Shown here piece by piece: positions 14,768 to 21,672 of a DNA stretch of 22,037 nt; position 1 is the first letter of the stretch, and each line of letters opens with the position of its first letter. Source of the DNA: DAOTWY01 sp003696565 (lineage in GTDB: Bacteria > Chloroflexota > Anaerolineae > Aggregatilineales > Phototrophicaceae); the NCBI GenBank assembly GCA_034435635.1, contig DAOTWY010000021.1, forward strand, positions 1 through 22,037. Reading direction: 5' to 3'. The notes beneath the pieces are model-generated. The model saw nothing but the letters and a program-made list of their open reading frames with translations, made no database searches and was not told where the DNA came from. The translations under genes were made by a program, and so were the position numbers.

Positions 14768-15640
14768 TTAACTGCTTGTTACTTTTGCTTGGAGCTTCTG
14801 CTTTAGCTCCTCAAAATCACTAAATGGTCCATCAGCACTGCTAATTACCCCACTATCTAGCTTCAGGTAATTCGCTTCCATCGCTTCCCGCGCTTTATCA
14901 CGGTCTTTTAAGGGATAAAAATATTCGCGCGATTGTTCAATCCGCTTTTGAATACGAGACCGGATCGCTTCGATGTTATCGGCATGGGTAACGATGATAA
15001 AATCTTCTGGTCCAATATGCCCGATGTAGTCATCTGGGCTGCCATGTTCACGCACAGCGTTACGAATCATCAATGTGACAGCACGCAGCACATCATCCGC
15101 AGCCACAAAGCCATACATCTCACGGAAGCGCACTAAGCTGTTAATACTGAGCTGTAAAATTGTCCAGGGGGCTTCCCCCGTGATGAGAGCCGTCAAACGT
15201 TCTTCTACCATGGAGCCTTCCGGCAAATCCGTTACAGGATTAACCAACGCTTGCCGTTTCACTCGGCTAATGGCGTTACGCACTCGTAAGCGTAGTTCTT
15301 GAATATCAAACGGCTTGGTGATGTAATCCACTACGCCTAATTCCAAACCTTGTAATTTATCTACGCGGTCTCGCTTTTCGGTCAAAAAGATAATGGGGGT
15401 ATCTTGAGTGCGGCGTTGGGTGCGTAGTTGACGGCAAACCTCATACCCATCAATATCCGGCAGGCGAATATCCAACACCACCAGATCAATATCATTTTCC
15501 CGACTCAGCTGCAGGGCTTCTTCTCCCCAAGCAGCGGTAATCACCTCATAATTTTGAACACGGAAATACGCCGTTAGCATTTCCGAAAGGTCGAGATCAT
15601 CCTCGACGATCATAATTTGTGGCTTATCCAAAGCTGACAC
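14768..15640 (-). CDS. Response regulator with REC and degenerate GGDEF domain
   Basis: A 290-residue protein. Residues 7-123 form a receiver domain with E13-D14-D15, phosphoacceptor D57 (VVLDIRLPD) and K109 (ITKPFD). A GGDEF-like domain follows (about 130-285): the NPVTDLPEGSMVEERL opening matches the usual N-LTGLPNR start, and H-I-G-P-E-D-F (208-214) replaces GG(D/E)EF. The second glycine and the D/E-E pair are altered, so diguanylate cyclase activity is unlikely; GTP binding or a protein-contact role is possible. The start is GTG 15640 with AGGGG just upstream; it overlaps the V4R-like gene by 17 bases, so translation is probably coupled. It is the third gene of the Roadblock-V4R-regulator operon and probably its output. 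Confidence 0.88.
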   Translation of the reverse strand: MSALDKPQIMIVEDDLDLSEMLTAYFRVQNYEVITAAWGEEALQLSRENDIDLVVLDIRLPDIDGYEVCRQLRTQRRTQDTPIIFLTEKRDRVDKLQGLELGVVDYITKPFDIQELRLRVRNAISRVKRQALVNPVTDLPEGSMVEERLTALITGEAPWTILQLSINSLVRFREMYGFVAADDVLRAVTLMIRNAVREHGSPDDYIGHIGPEDFIIVTHADNIEAIRSRIQKRIEQSREYFYPLKDRDKAREAMEANYLKLDSGVISSADGPFSDFEELKQKLQAKVTSS

Positions 15641-16265
15641 CCCCTATTGGATTTTTGTTAATCTTAAACATGCTATCCTCTGCGCCAACTGCGCGACAAG
15701 CAATTTGTTGGACGTGGAATTCATAACCATCAGTTGCCCAATGCAGCACTTGCTGAATGATGCCTGCTAATGCATGCCCCACTGGTGCATCTGCAACCCG
15801 TCCCCAGGAAAACGGCTCATGTTTGATAATTAAAATGTAGTGATCGTCATGTTCTTCTAAGTGGCTGGGTTGATCACAAAAGCGTGTAAAAACAGCCACC
15901 AACGCTTGCAAACCAAGCCAAACTCGTTGTTGAAGCGGCAACGCTTGAAAAGCGGGGTCAGACATACCAGCAAACACCCCAAAGCGGTTTAATCCGCCAC
16001 GTACCATTTCCCGCCCGATACGCAAAGCCATACCCCGCCCCCCGCGCGCGCCATAAGCTGCTTCTAACGCTTGGTTAATAGCAGCCAGGATAGCAAAATC
16101 GACTTCGCGCGTCATATTATCTGGCGGTAATTGATCCATATAGGCGGTTAACCCGGCAGTTTCTAAAATCATGTTCAGCCCATGCGTCCCCATGACACGC
16201 TCCATCGCTAATAAAAAAAGACGGGCGAATCGATTCGGGTAATATAAGCCGCTTGGTTTGAGCAT
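15624..16265 (-). CDS. V4R (4-vinyl reductase)-like domain protein
   Basis: A 213-residue soluble protein resembling V4R/H-NOX-like ligand-binding proteins. The N-terminal helical part (MLKPSGLYYPNRFARLF, then HGLNMILETAGL) precedes a region with HDDHYILIIKHEPF and WGRVADAPVGHALAG. The C-terminus ends in FHVQQIACRAVGAEDSMFK, which corresponds to the V4R signature C-x-A-x-G-D-x-x-C-x-F, but the second cysteine is replaced by methionine. V4R domains bind small hydrocarbons or hydrophobic ligands in known cases; the ligand here is unknown. The frame is open from ATG 16313, but that would overlap the Roadblock gene by 41 bases, and the first 16 residues look like an out-of-frame reading of it; ATG 16265, seven bases after the Roadblock stop, was chosen. 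Confidence 0.75.
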   Translation of the reverse strand: MLKPSGLYYPNRFARLFLLAMERVMGTHGLNMILETAGLTAYMDQLPPDNMTREVDFAILAAINQALEAAYGARGGRGMALRIGREMVRGGLNRFGVFAGMSDPAFQALPLQQRVWLGLQALVAVFTRFCDQPSHLEEHDDHYILIIKHEPFSWGRVADAPVGHALAGIIQQVLHWATDGYEFHVQQIACRAVGAEDSMFKINKNPIGGVSFG

Positions 16266-16272
16266 GCCGAAA

Positions 16273-16644
16273 TCAGACGATATTGGCGAGTGCTTCCACC
16301 GTCCGGTTGACATCTAAGAAGATCAACCCCAGCTTGGCATCTTTACGCGCCAGCACGGTTAACACCGCTTCTTCTCCAACTGCCGTTAAGATCACGTAGC
16401 CGTTTTCTCCCTTCACCATAACCTGCTCAAGTTCACCGCGTCCCAACTCGCTGGAGATACGCTCACCGAGCGAGAGCATCGCAGCAGACATCGCGCTTAC
16501 GCGGTCTTCTTCAATATCAGCAGGCAACGATGATGCCATACTCAAGCCGTCCACGCTGACAATCGCAGCAGCTTCTACATCCCCAGAGCTTGCCTGAAGA
16601 TCGCGCAGACGATCAACCAATTGTTCGGTGCGTGACTTTCCCAA
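16273..16644 (-). CDS. Roadblock/LC7 domain protein (MglB-like)
   Basis: A 123-residue Roadblock/LC7 protein. The pattern fits the fold throughout: a helix (TEQLVDRLRDLQ), AAAIVSVDGLSMASSLP, a second helix (SAMSAAMLSLGERISSELG), then LEQVMVKGENGYVILTAVG and AVLTVLARKDAKLGLIF. Such proteins form homodimers and often regulate small Ras-like GTPases (MglB acts on MglA); no GTPase lies in the window. The start is TTG 16644, chosen because GGAG lies seven bases upstream and no ATG precedes the first helix. It is the first gene of an operon with the V4R-like protein and the REC-GGDEF regulator; a candidate promoter lies at 16684-16713. Confidence 0.92.
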   Translation of the reverse strand: MGKSRTEQLVDRLRDLQASSGDVEAAAIVSVDGLSMASSLPADIEEDRVSAMSAAMLSLGERISSELGRGELEQVMVKGENGYVILTAVGEEAVLTVLARKDAKLGLIFLDVNRTVEALANIV

Positions 16645-16683
16645 CGCTTATCTCCCTAATGATTGACTATAAATAATGATTGT

Positions 16684-16713
16684 ACTATATCTCAAAGTTT
16701 AGCACACCTGCAA
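16684..16713 (-). promoter_or_regulatory. Candidate promoter of the Roadblock operon
   Basis: On the minus strand TTGCAG (16713-16708) and TATAGT (16689-16684) are separated by 18 bases. Initiation would be about 33 bases before the TTG start of the Roadblock gene. The rest of 16714-16871 shows no clear feature apart from AT-rich sequence. Confidence 0.5.
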
Positions 16714-16871
16714 ATGTTTGTTACTTAAATTTTAGAAATCTGATGATTCCATGCCAAATTGACCCTACCTACAAGACGTTCCTCACTATGCCGGATACTA
16801 CATATCATCACCAATATAGCAATAATCCAAAATCGCCCATCACAGTCAATGACATTTTCTCTATCCGTCAT

Positions 16872-16900
16872 TTGCTATTCTTAACCAAGCGCAATACAAT
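16872..16900 (+). promoter_or_regulatory. Promoter of the TIR gene
   Basis: TTGCTA (16872-16877) and TACAAT (16895-16900) are separated by exactly 17 bases. The TIR gene starts 39 bases after the -10 element, without a visible Shine-Dalgarno sequence. Confidence 0.6.
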
Positions 16901-16939
16901 AACCTAAAACCAATCAAAAGCAAACACAGATAACCTGCT

Positions 16940-17968
16940 ATGGATAAAAATCTGAAAATTTTCATCAACTATCGGCGGAGTGATAATCCCTGCTTTGCGG
17001 AGCGCATCCGTGACTGGTTTTTGTTGCGTTATGCCCGTGAAAATGTATTCATGGATTTTGACGCAATCCCACCATTCGTTAAATTTGAAGATTTTATTTT
17101 AGATTACCTGAACCAAACCGATGTGATGCTGGTTATCATCGGGCGTAATTGGGTTAACTTACTCAAAGAAAAAGCGGCTAATAACGAGCAGGATTTCGTC
17201 AAGCTGGAAATCATGACCGCCTTGCGCAATAACATCCTTATCGCACCGATTTGTGTGGATGGCGCAGCCGTGCCAGATGAAGATGACCTGCCAGATGAAC
17301 TTAAGCCCATGCTAGATTTCAACGTGGCGTTTTTGCAAGGGGGGCGGCACTTCCTGGATAACATCGAACGCCTCATAGACGCTCTACCTGTTGCTCTAGC
17401 ACAGCATCGCCGCATGATAGCATCTGTTGAAGAAAGAGCTGCCATGCAACCCGCCCCTAAAATGGATGACTTAGTTCATGATTTTGTTGGAGAAGCCGCG
17501 TATGAGGCAGAAGAATCAGACATAGCGTTTTCTGATGTGAACCCTCCTTCTTTGCAGCCTGCTATGCCACCAGCACCGGCATCAAGAGCTGCTCGACGTG
17601 CGGAAAGCCAGGTTAACCAACCTTATATTGCCGTTTGTAACGTCCCTGCGGATGAGGCGATCAAGCAGCGTTTGGTTGATGACTTACGGCAGGCAGGTTA
17701 TGCCATTCGTACTGATGATGAGGCACTCACTAACGCGGCACTGGTGTTGATCCTTGTCTCACCAGAAGCCCGTCGTGATGGCTATATCAGTCACACCATT
17801 GCTGAAACACAAGCCGCCAATGTGCCACTTATTCCGGTTCTTGTAGCAGGTGATATGGAAAGCGCGCTACCTTATGCTGTTTCCGCCGCACAGATCATCC
17901 ACCTAGAAAATGAGTATGACACCGGCTTAAATGCACTCAAAAATTTATTGCCACTTTACCTAAAATGA
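16940..17968 (+). CDS. TIR-domain protein with second degenerate TIR-like domain
   Basis: A 342-residue protein. Residues 1-150 are a bacterial TIR domain: opening strand KIFINYRRSD, then VFMDFDAIPP, DVMLVIIGRNW, and DFVKLEIMTAL, where E90 is the probable catalytic glutamate of NAD-cleaving TIRs. A linker of about 75 residues rich in acidic residues, alanine and proline (155-225) leads to a second TIR-like fold (227-340) with AALVLILVSPEARRD and VPLIPVLVAG. There the position aligned with E90 is T286 (SHTIAET), so this copy is probably inactive. TIR proteins in bacteria act in antiphage defence (NAD depletion or signal production) or host-like signalling. No SIR2, Thoeris partner, STAND or cyclic-nucleotide gene is nearby. 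It has its own promoter and converges with the WD40 gene. Confidence 0.85.
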   Translation: MDKNLKIFINYRRSDNPCFAERIRDWFLLRYARENVFMDFDAIPPFVKFEDFILDYLNQTDVMLVIIGRNWVNLLKEKAANNEQDFVKLEIMTALRNNILIAPICVDGAAVPDEDDLPDELKPMLDFNVAFLQGGRHFLDNIERLIDALPVALAQHRRMIASVEERAAMQPAPKMDDLVHDFVGEAAYEAEESDIAFSDVNPPSLQPAMPPAPASRAARRAESQVNQPYIAVCNVPADEAIKQRLVDDLRQAGYAIRTDDEALTNAALVLILVSPEARRDGYISHTIAETQAANVPLIPVLVAGDMESALPYAVSAAQIIHLENEYDTGLNALKNLLPLYLK

Positions 17969-18003
17969 TTTGAGCTGGCTGCCTTTATCATCGCTGAATT
18001 ACC

Positions 18004-18936
18004 TTAATCTGCACGATCAACAGCAATCAGCCGCACAGTACCAGCATCCGTTCCAGCGGCAAGCAATGTACCATCTACGCTGAACGCCAGATCGTTAATC
18101 GGATCACCGCCATCAATCACTGTTAGCGTCTCATCCTGCCACAAATAAATTTCACCATCTAATGTCCCAGCAGCAATCTGATCGTCATACACCGCAAGCG
18201 AGGTAAACCACACATCCTCATATGTCGTAATCGTCGGTTCATCCTCATCCTGCCAGTCCTGCCAACGCAAAATTTCCCCCATGTCACTCACAGCGATCAA
18301 CGTCGTTTCATCCAAAAAAGCCAGGTCGGTTGCAGAAAAATCCAGCATGGCGAATGGGGTATCCGTATCTGGCTCCCATAGATAAAGCTGTAAAGCAGGA
18401 AAACCAACCGCCGCCGCCAATATCGGTGTATCAAAACTCGGTGAAAAATCCAACGCGCGGATATGCAATCCATCCACCACCAGTAAGCTGACCTCTTGCC
18501 AAGTCGCAGTATCCATTAAACGGATGGTGCCATCCCCCACCCCCAATGCCAAGCGTGTTTGATCCAAACTAAAGGCGGCTGCATCCACTGGGCTACCAAA
18601 GTTCGGGATGCGAGCCTCCGTCGTGAAGGTCTCCCCTTGAACACGGAAAACATTTGCTGTCCCATCCCAAGATGTCGTCACCATTCGATCACCAGCCAAG
18701 TTAAAGACTACCCGCCGCACAAAACTACGGTGCGGATAAAGTTCTTTATATAAAGTGCGTGCATCTACATCCCAAACACGCACGCTTAAATCATCACTGA
18801 CGGAGATCAACCAGCGTCCATCTGGGCTAAAAGCCACACCGTTTACCGGCTCAATATGCCCACGCAGCACACCGTCCTGTGCCACCACAGTCATCATCAA
18901 GATAAAAAATAAGATCAGTAGAGATTTATATTTCAT
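18004..18936 (-). CDS. Secreted seven-bladed WD40-repeat protein
   Basis: A 310-residue protein with a signal peptide (hydrophobic residues 5-18, probably cleaved near VVAQ) and seven WD40-type repeats. The first two are clearest: VNGVAFSPDGRWLISVSDD...RVWDV and VRRVVFNLAGDRMVTTSWDG. The others follow at about 40-residue intervals, ending with INDLAFSVDGTLLAAGTDAG. Seven repeats would close a single beta-propeller used for protein contacts. There is no lipobox, enzyme domain or other fusion. ATG 18936 is the start; no strong ribosome binding site is visible. The role is unknown; an extracytoplasmic scaffold is the natural inference. It lies in the same direction as the small ORF at 19010-19072 and sua5, and converges with the TIR gene with 35 bases between. 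Confidence 0.85.
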   Translation of the reverse strand: MKYKSLLILFFILMMTVVAQDGVLRGHIEPVNGVAFSPDGRWLISVSDDLSVRVWDVDARTLYKELYPHRSFVRRVVFNLAGDRMVTTSWDGTANVFRVQGETFTTEARIPNFGSPVDAAAFSLDQTRLALGVGDGTIRLMDTATWQEVSLLVVDGLHIRALDFSPSFDTPILAAAVGFPALQLYLWEPDTDTPFAMLDFSATDLAFLDETTLIAVSDMGEILRWQDWQDEDEPTITTYEDVWFTSLAVYDDQIAAGTLDGEIYLWQDETLTVIDGGDPINDLAFSVDGTLLAAGTDAGTVRLIAVDRAD

Positions 18937-19009
18937 TATCTGTCTATCAAATTTATAATGTAATAAAAAGTAAGCTTTATGAAAAATTTGTAAAGATATG
19001 AAAAAATCT

Positions 19010-19072
19010 TTATTCTTTATTTTCGTATAAGCGATTATCGTTTATGATGGAATCAAGTTGGGCAATACGCAT
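19010..19072 (-). CDS. Candidate 20-aa small protein or leader peptide
   Basis: ATG 19072 opens a frame of 20 codons (MRIAQLDSIINDNRLYENKE) ending in TAA at 19010. It has an unusually strong ribosome binding site, AAGGAGGAG (minus strand, 19085-19077), four bases before the start. A second, overlapping 12-codon frame begins at ATG 19091. The ORF lies in the 234-base gap between sua5 and the WD40 gene, in the same direction, 73 bases before the WD40 start. It could be a small protein, a leader peptide or a chance frame; no homologue is known to me. Confidence 0.35.
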   Translation of the reverse strand: MRIAQLDSIINDNRLYENKE

Positions 19073-19112
19073 ACTTCTCCTCCTTGTGCATACTCCTTTA
19101 TGATACGCAAGA

Positions 19113-19142
19113 GGCAGCGACCTGGGGCGGGTTGCTCCTTTT
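19113..19142 (+). terminator. Terminator-like hairpin in the sua5/WD40 gap
   Basis: On the plus strand a 7-bp stem with one G-T wobble (19116-19122 with 19130-19136), extended by two more pairs past a bulged C, is followed by TTTT (19139-19142). The flanking genes point the other way, so on the minus strand, where the wobble becomes a mismatch and no T tract follows, it would be an untranslated leader hairpin. Confidence 0.35.
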
Positions 19143-19170
19143 GCATTAAATATACCGCGTGTTGTCCCAA

Positions 19171-20232
19171 TTATCTCACCTTAATCACATGTCCTTCTGC
19201 TGCCCGTACCAAACGATCCCACAATGCAGCCCCCAAACCAGTGCGCCCAAAATCTCGCGTGAGAATCACATCAACTTGCTGGGCATCCAATTCACGCAAG
19301 CCGACAAATAAATTATGACTAATCGTCTTAAGGTCAGCACGTTTGCCTAAAGAAAACACCACACCCACATCGCCAAGATGATGACAATCCTCTTCTGCTA
19401 ACAGTAACCCCACACGTCGCCCTTGTTCTTGGTACGTCAAACACATTTGCCGAATTGCAATCAAAACAGAATAAAGTGGACCGGTAAACAGCGTTACCTC
19501 AGCTTTTGGAGAATAGTGTTTAAGCATCTGCCCAGGGGCAGATGTTGGCTCATCTTCATTTGTGTATCGCTCAATCATTTTTACATCCGGAATAATTAAT
19601 TTAAGATCATCTAATAACACCCCACCAGGACGCAACACCAGCGGTGTCTCACTCGTCAAATCCAATACGGTTGATTCCAGCCCAATTTGTGTTTGTCCAC
19701 CATCCAAAATCAAATCCACATGGTCACGCAAATCCAACAAAACATGCTCCGCTGTTGTTGCACTAGGATGCGTAAAGGTGTTAGCACTCGGGGCGGCAAT
19801 TGGCACACCAGCCGCCTGAATTAACGCCTGAGCAACTGGATGCGCTGGCATGCGCACGGCAACTGTTTGTAAACCGGTTGCAATGTTCTGTGGCACATGG
19901 GGTGCCCGTTGCAGCACCAACGTCAACGCACCGGGCCAAAAAGCCGCCGCTAGTTCATACGCATTGGACGGAATACGATGTGCCAACTGCTCTAATTGAG
20001 CCATGTCACTAATATGCGCAATCACCGGATCACTTGCAGGGCGACGTTTGGCGCGGTAAATTCGATCAATCGCTTCGGCATCCAGCGCATTCGCCCCCAA
20101 TCCATAGACCGTCTCTGTAGGGAAAGCCACAAGCTTACCTTGGCGAATTAAATCCGCAGCGATACGAATGGACTCATGGTCTGGGGTATTAGGATCAATT
20201 GGAAAGACGCGGGTCTCTGTAGAATATGCCAC
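19171..20232 (-). CDS. sua5: L-threonylcarbamoyladenylate synthase (Sua5/YrdC type)
   Basis: A 353-residue two-domain Sua5. The YrdC domain occupies about the first 205 residues (AADLIRQGKLVAFPTETVYG, then RAKRRPASDPVIAHI, AVRMPAHP, AAPSANTFTHPSATTAE and a QIGLESTVLDL strand). It makes threonylcarbamoyl-AMP from threonine, bicarbonate and ATP, the first step of t6A synthesis at position 37 of ANN-decoding tRNAs. The linker TSAPGQMLKHYSPKAEV leads to the C-terminal Sua5 domain that distinguishes it from TsaC. The frame is open to 20253 with TTG and ATG codons, but AAGGAG lies seven bases before GTG 20232, and the residues before it (MMRRSDA) are not family-like, so GTG was chosen. No other t6A genes are nearby. 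Confidence 0.95.
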   Translation of the reverse strand: MAYSTETRVFPIDPNTPDHESIRIAADLIRQGKLVAFPTETVYGLGANALDAEAIDRIYRAKRRPASDPVIAHISDMAQLEQLAHRIPSNAYELAAAFWPGALTLVLQRAPHVPQNIATGLQTVAVRMPAHPVAQALIQAAGVPIAAPSANTFTHPSATTAEHVLLDLRDHVDLILDGGQTQIGLESTVLDLTSETPLVLRPGGVLLDDLKLIIPDVKMIERYTNEDEPTSAPGQMLKHYSPKAEVTLFTGPLYSVLIAIRQMCLTYQEQGRRVGLLLAEEDCHHLGDVGVVFSLGKRADLKTISHNLFVGLRELDAQQVDVILTRDFGRTGLGAALWDRLVRAAEGHVIKVR

Positions 20233-20294
20233 AGCGTCGCTCCTTCTCATCAAGTCTTAAGAAATCATACATTATCATGCAATCTTTAACGGCA

Positions 20295-20303
20295 TGTTAT
20301 AAA
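20295..20303 (+). promoter_or_regulatory. Candidate extended -10 promoter for 20333-20659
   Basis: TGT followed by TATAAA (20298-20303) forms an extended -10 element 29 bases before the ATG at 20333. No good -35 is visible. Confidence 0.4.
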
Positions 20304-20332
20304 CACAAGATAGGATTGTAAAGGAGATCAGA

Positions 20333-20659
20333 ATGTCCCGTAAATATGAATTTTTGCTTTTATTGCTTATCGTCGGTGGGGTAATTTGGCATCAACAGCC
20401 AAGCACCAACGCTCAACCTGCCACTTCTTCCATGCAAACCATGATTAACACCCTAGTGGATGACAATGTGCTGATGACCTTTACCCTGCGTGAGCCACTT
20501 GCACCCAATCTCAACACATTTGATGTGCGTGGGGCGGGGGTACGTGCTGGGGTAGATCATGTCTGCTTTAGTGAACCTTGGGGAGATAATCAAACGCGCT
20601 GGCGGTGTACACCCTATAGTAATGTGATTAGCCTCACTTATGTGGAGACTAATCAATGA
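20333..20659 (+). CDS. Small exported protein of unknown function
   Basis: A 108-residue protein with a clear signal peptide: basic start (MSRKY), hydrophobic residues 7-18 and a probable cleavage near TNAQP (about residue 28). The mature part of about 80 residues has two cysteines (in DHVCFSEPWG and RWRCTPYS) that could form a disulphide, and looks beta-rich. No family recognised. The start is well supported by AAGGAGATC six bases before ATG 20333. The stop overlaps the ATG of the next gene as ATGA (20656-20659), so the two are translationally coupled. Confidence 0.8.
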   Translation: MSRKYEFLLLLLIVGGVIWHQQPSTNAQPATSSMQTMINTLVDDNVLMTFTLREPLAPNLNTFDVRGAGVRAGVDHVCFSEPWGDNQTRWRCTPYSNVISLTYVETNQ

Positions 20660-21594
20660 AGGCTGTTGTCATTTATCGTTATGGCAAGCCAGATGTCTTA
20701 CAAATTGTCGATTTACCCCTGCCACGCATCAAACCAGATGAAGCCTTAATCAAAGTGCGCTTTGCCGCCGCCAACCCAAAAGACACCTTTATCCGCAAAG
20801 GACGCTTTAAACTCCTCACAGGGTGGCGTTTCCCTTTACAACTCGGTTCGGATTTATGTGGTGATGTGATTGAAGTTGGTCATCAAGTTAACCACATACG
20901 TGTTGGTGATGTCGTTTGGGGCGCGGTGAACGGTTGGCGGGGCGGCGCACATGCTGAATATATCGCCATTAAAGGCGCGTGGGTTGCCCACAAACCAACT
21001 GGCATTTCTGATGCAGAAGCAGCGGCGTTGCCACTTGTTAGCCTCACAGCGTTACAAGCCCTAAAGCAATTTAAAGCTGGGCAGCGCATTTTCATCAACG
21101 GAGCGTCCGGCGGTGTCGGCACCGCAGCCGTGCAGATCGCCAAAGTCTTGGGGCTGCACGTCACTGCAACGTGTAGTGAGCGAACCGTAGAGCTAGTTAA
21201 ATCGCTTGGGGCAGATGAACTTGTGGATTATACCCAACAAGACATTAAGCGATTAGATGCCCAATTTGATGTTTTTTTTGATGTGTTTGGTAACTTTCAT
21301 TTTTCAAGTGTGCAGGGTTTATTGACTCATGACGGCAGATATATCACCACAGTACCCAATCCACGCAATTTTTGGGATGCCCTGCGCACACGGTTCACGT
21401 ATCAAACCGCGCAGGTTATCGTCGTTCAGTCGAACATCGCAGATTTAGAACGTCTACGTAACTGGGTAGAAACAGGTCAGTTAAAACCGGTGATTGATAG
21501 CGTCTATCCACTTTCCGACATCCGCGCTGTGCATGAAAAACTTGAAACCAAACGTACACAAGGCAAAATCGTTCTTGAGATAGCACAAATATAA
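20656..21594 (+). CDS. Zinc-free MDR-family quinone oxidoreductase
   Basis: A 312-residue medium-chain dehydrogenase/reductase of the NADPH:quinone oxidoreductase branch. The N-terminal catalytic domain is complete (MKAVVIYRYGKPDVLQ, AANPKDTFIRKG, LGSDLCGDVIEVG) and lacks the zinc-ligand cluster of alcohol dehydrogenases. The nucleotide-binding loop is G149-ASGGVG-155, followed by AVQIAKVLG. The C-terminus ends with the usual IRAVHEKLETKRTQGKIVLE. The enzyme is expected to use NADPH to reduce quinones or enones in the cytoplasm; the substrate is not readable. It overlaps the small exported protein by four bases (ATGA), an odd pairing of cytoplasmic and exported products. A hairpin terminator follows. 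Confidence 0.93.
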   Translation: MKAVVIYRYGKPDVLQIVDLPLPRIKPDEALIKVRFAAANPKDTFIRKGRFKLLTGWRFPLQLGSDLCGDVIEVGHQVNHIRVGDVVWGAVNGWRGGAHAEYIAIKGAWVAHKPTGISDAEAAALPLVSLTALQALKQFKAGQRIFINGASGGVGTAAVQIAKVLGLHVTATCSERTVELVKSLGADELVDYTQQDIKRLDAQFDVFFDVFGNFHFSSVQGLLTHDGRYITTVPNPRNFWDALRTRFTYQTAQVIVVQSNIADLERLRNWVETGQLKPVIDSVYPLSDIRAVHEKLETKRTQGKIVLEIAQI

Positions 21595-21620
21595 AAAGGG
21601 GAGATTAAGTTCTCCCCTTT
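21595..21620. terminator. Bidirectional intrinsic terminator
   Basis: A perfect 10-bp stem (21595-21604 with 21611-21620) with a 6-base loop, one base after the MDR gene's last codon. The arms begin with A and end with T tracts, so it can terminate transcription from either side, between the convergent MDR and membrane protein genes. Confidence 0.8.
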
Positions 21621-21672
21621 GCCGCGAGTTCCGGTATTGAAAAAATTTTTTATCACAAAACTATATATAATA

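Noticed and set aside
14768..15640. Active diguanylate cyclase
   Set aside because: The GG(D/E)EF signature is replaced by GPEDF, so catalytic residues are missing.
16680..16907. A 75-codon plus-strand frame upstream of the TIR gene
   Set aside because: It lacks a ribosome binding site, has no recognisable family and overlaps the candidate promoter at 16872-16900. The region is AT-rich intergenic sequence.
16940..18936. The TIR and WD40 genes as a defence pair
   Set aside because: They converge, so they are not an operon, and the WD40 protein carries a signal peptide, which places it outside the cytoplasm.
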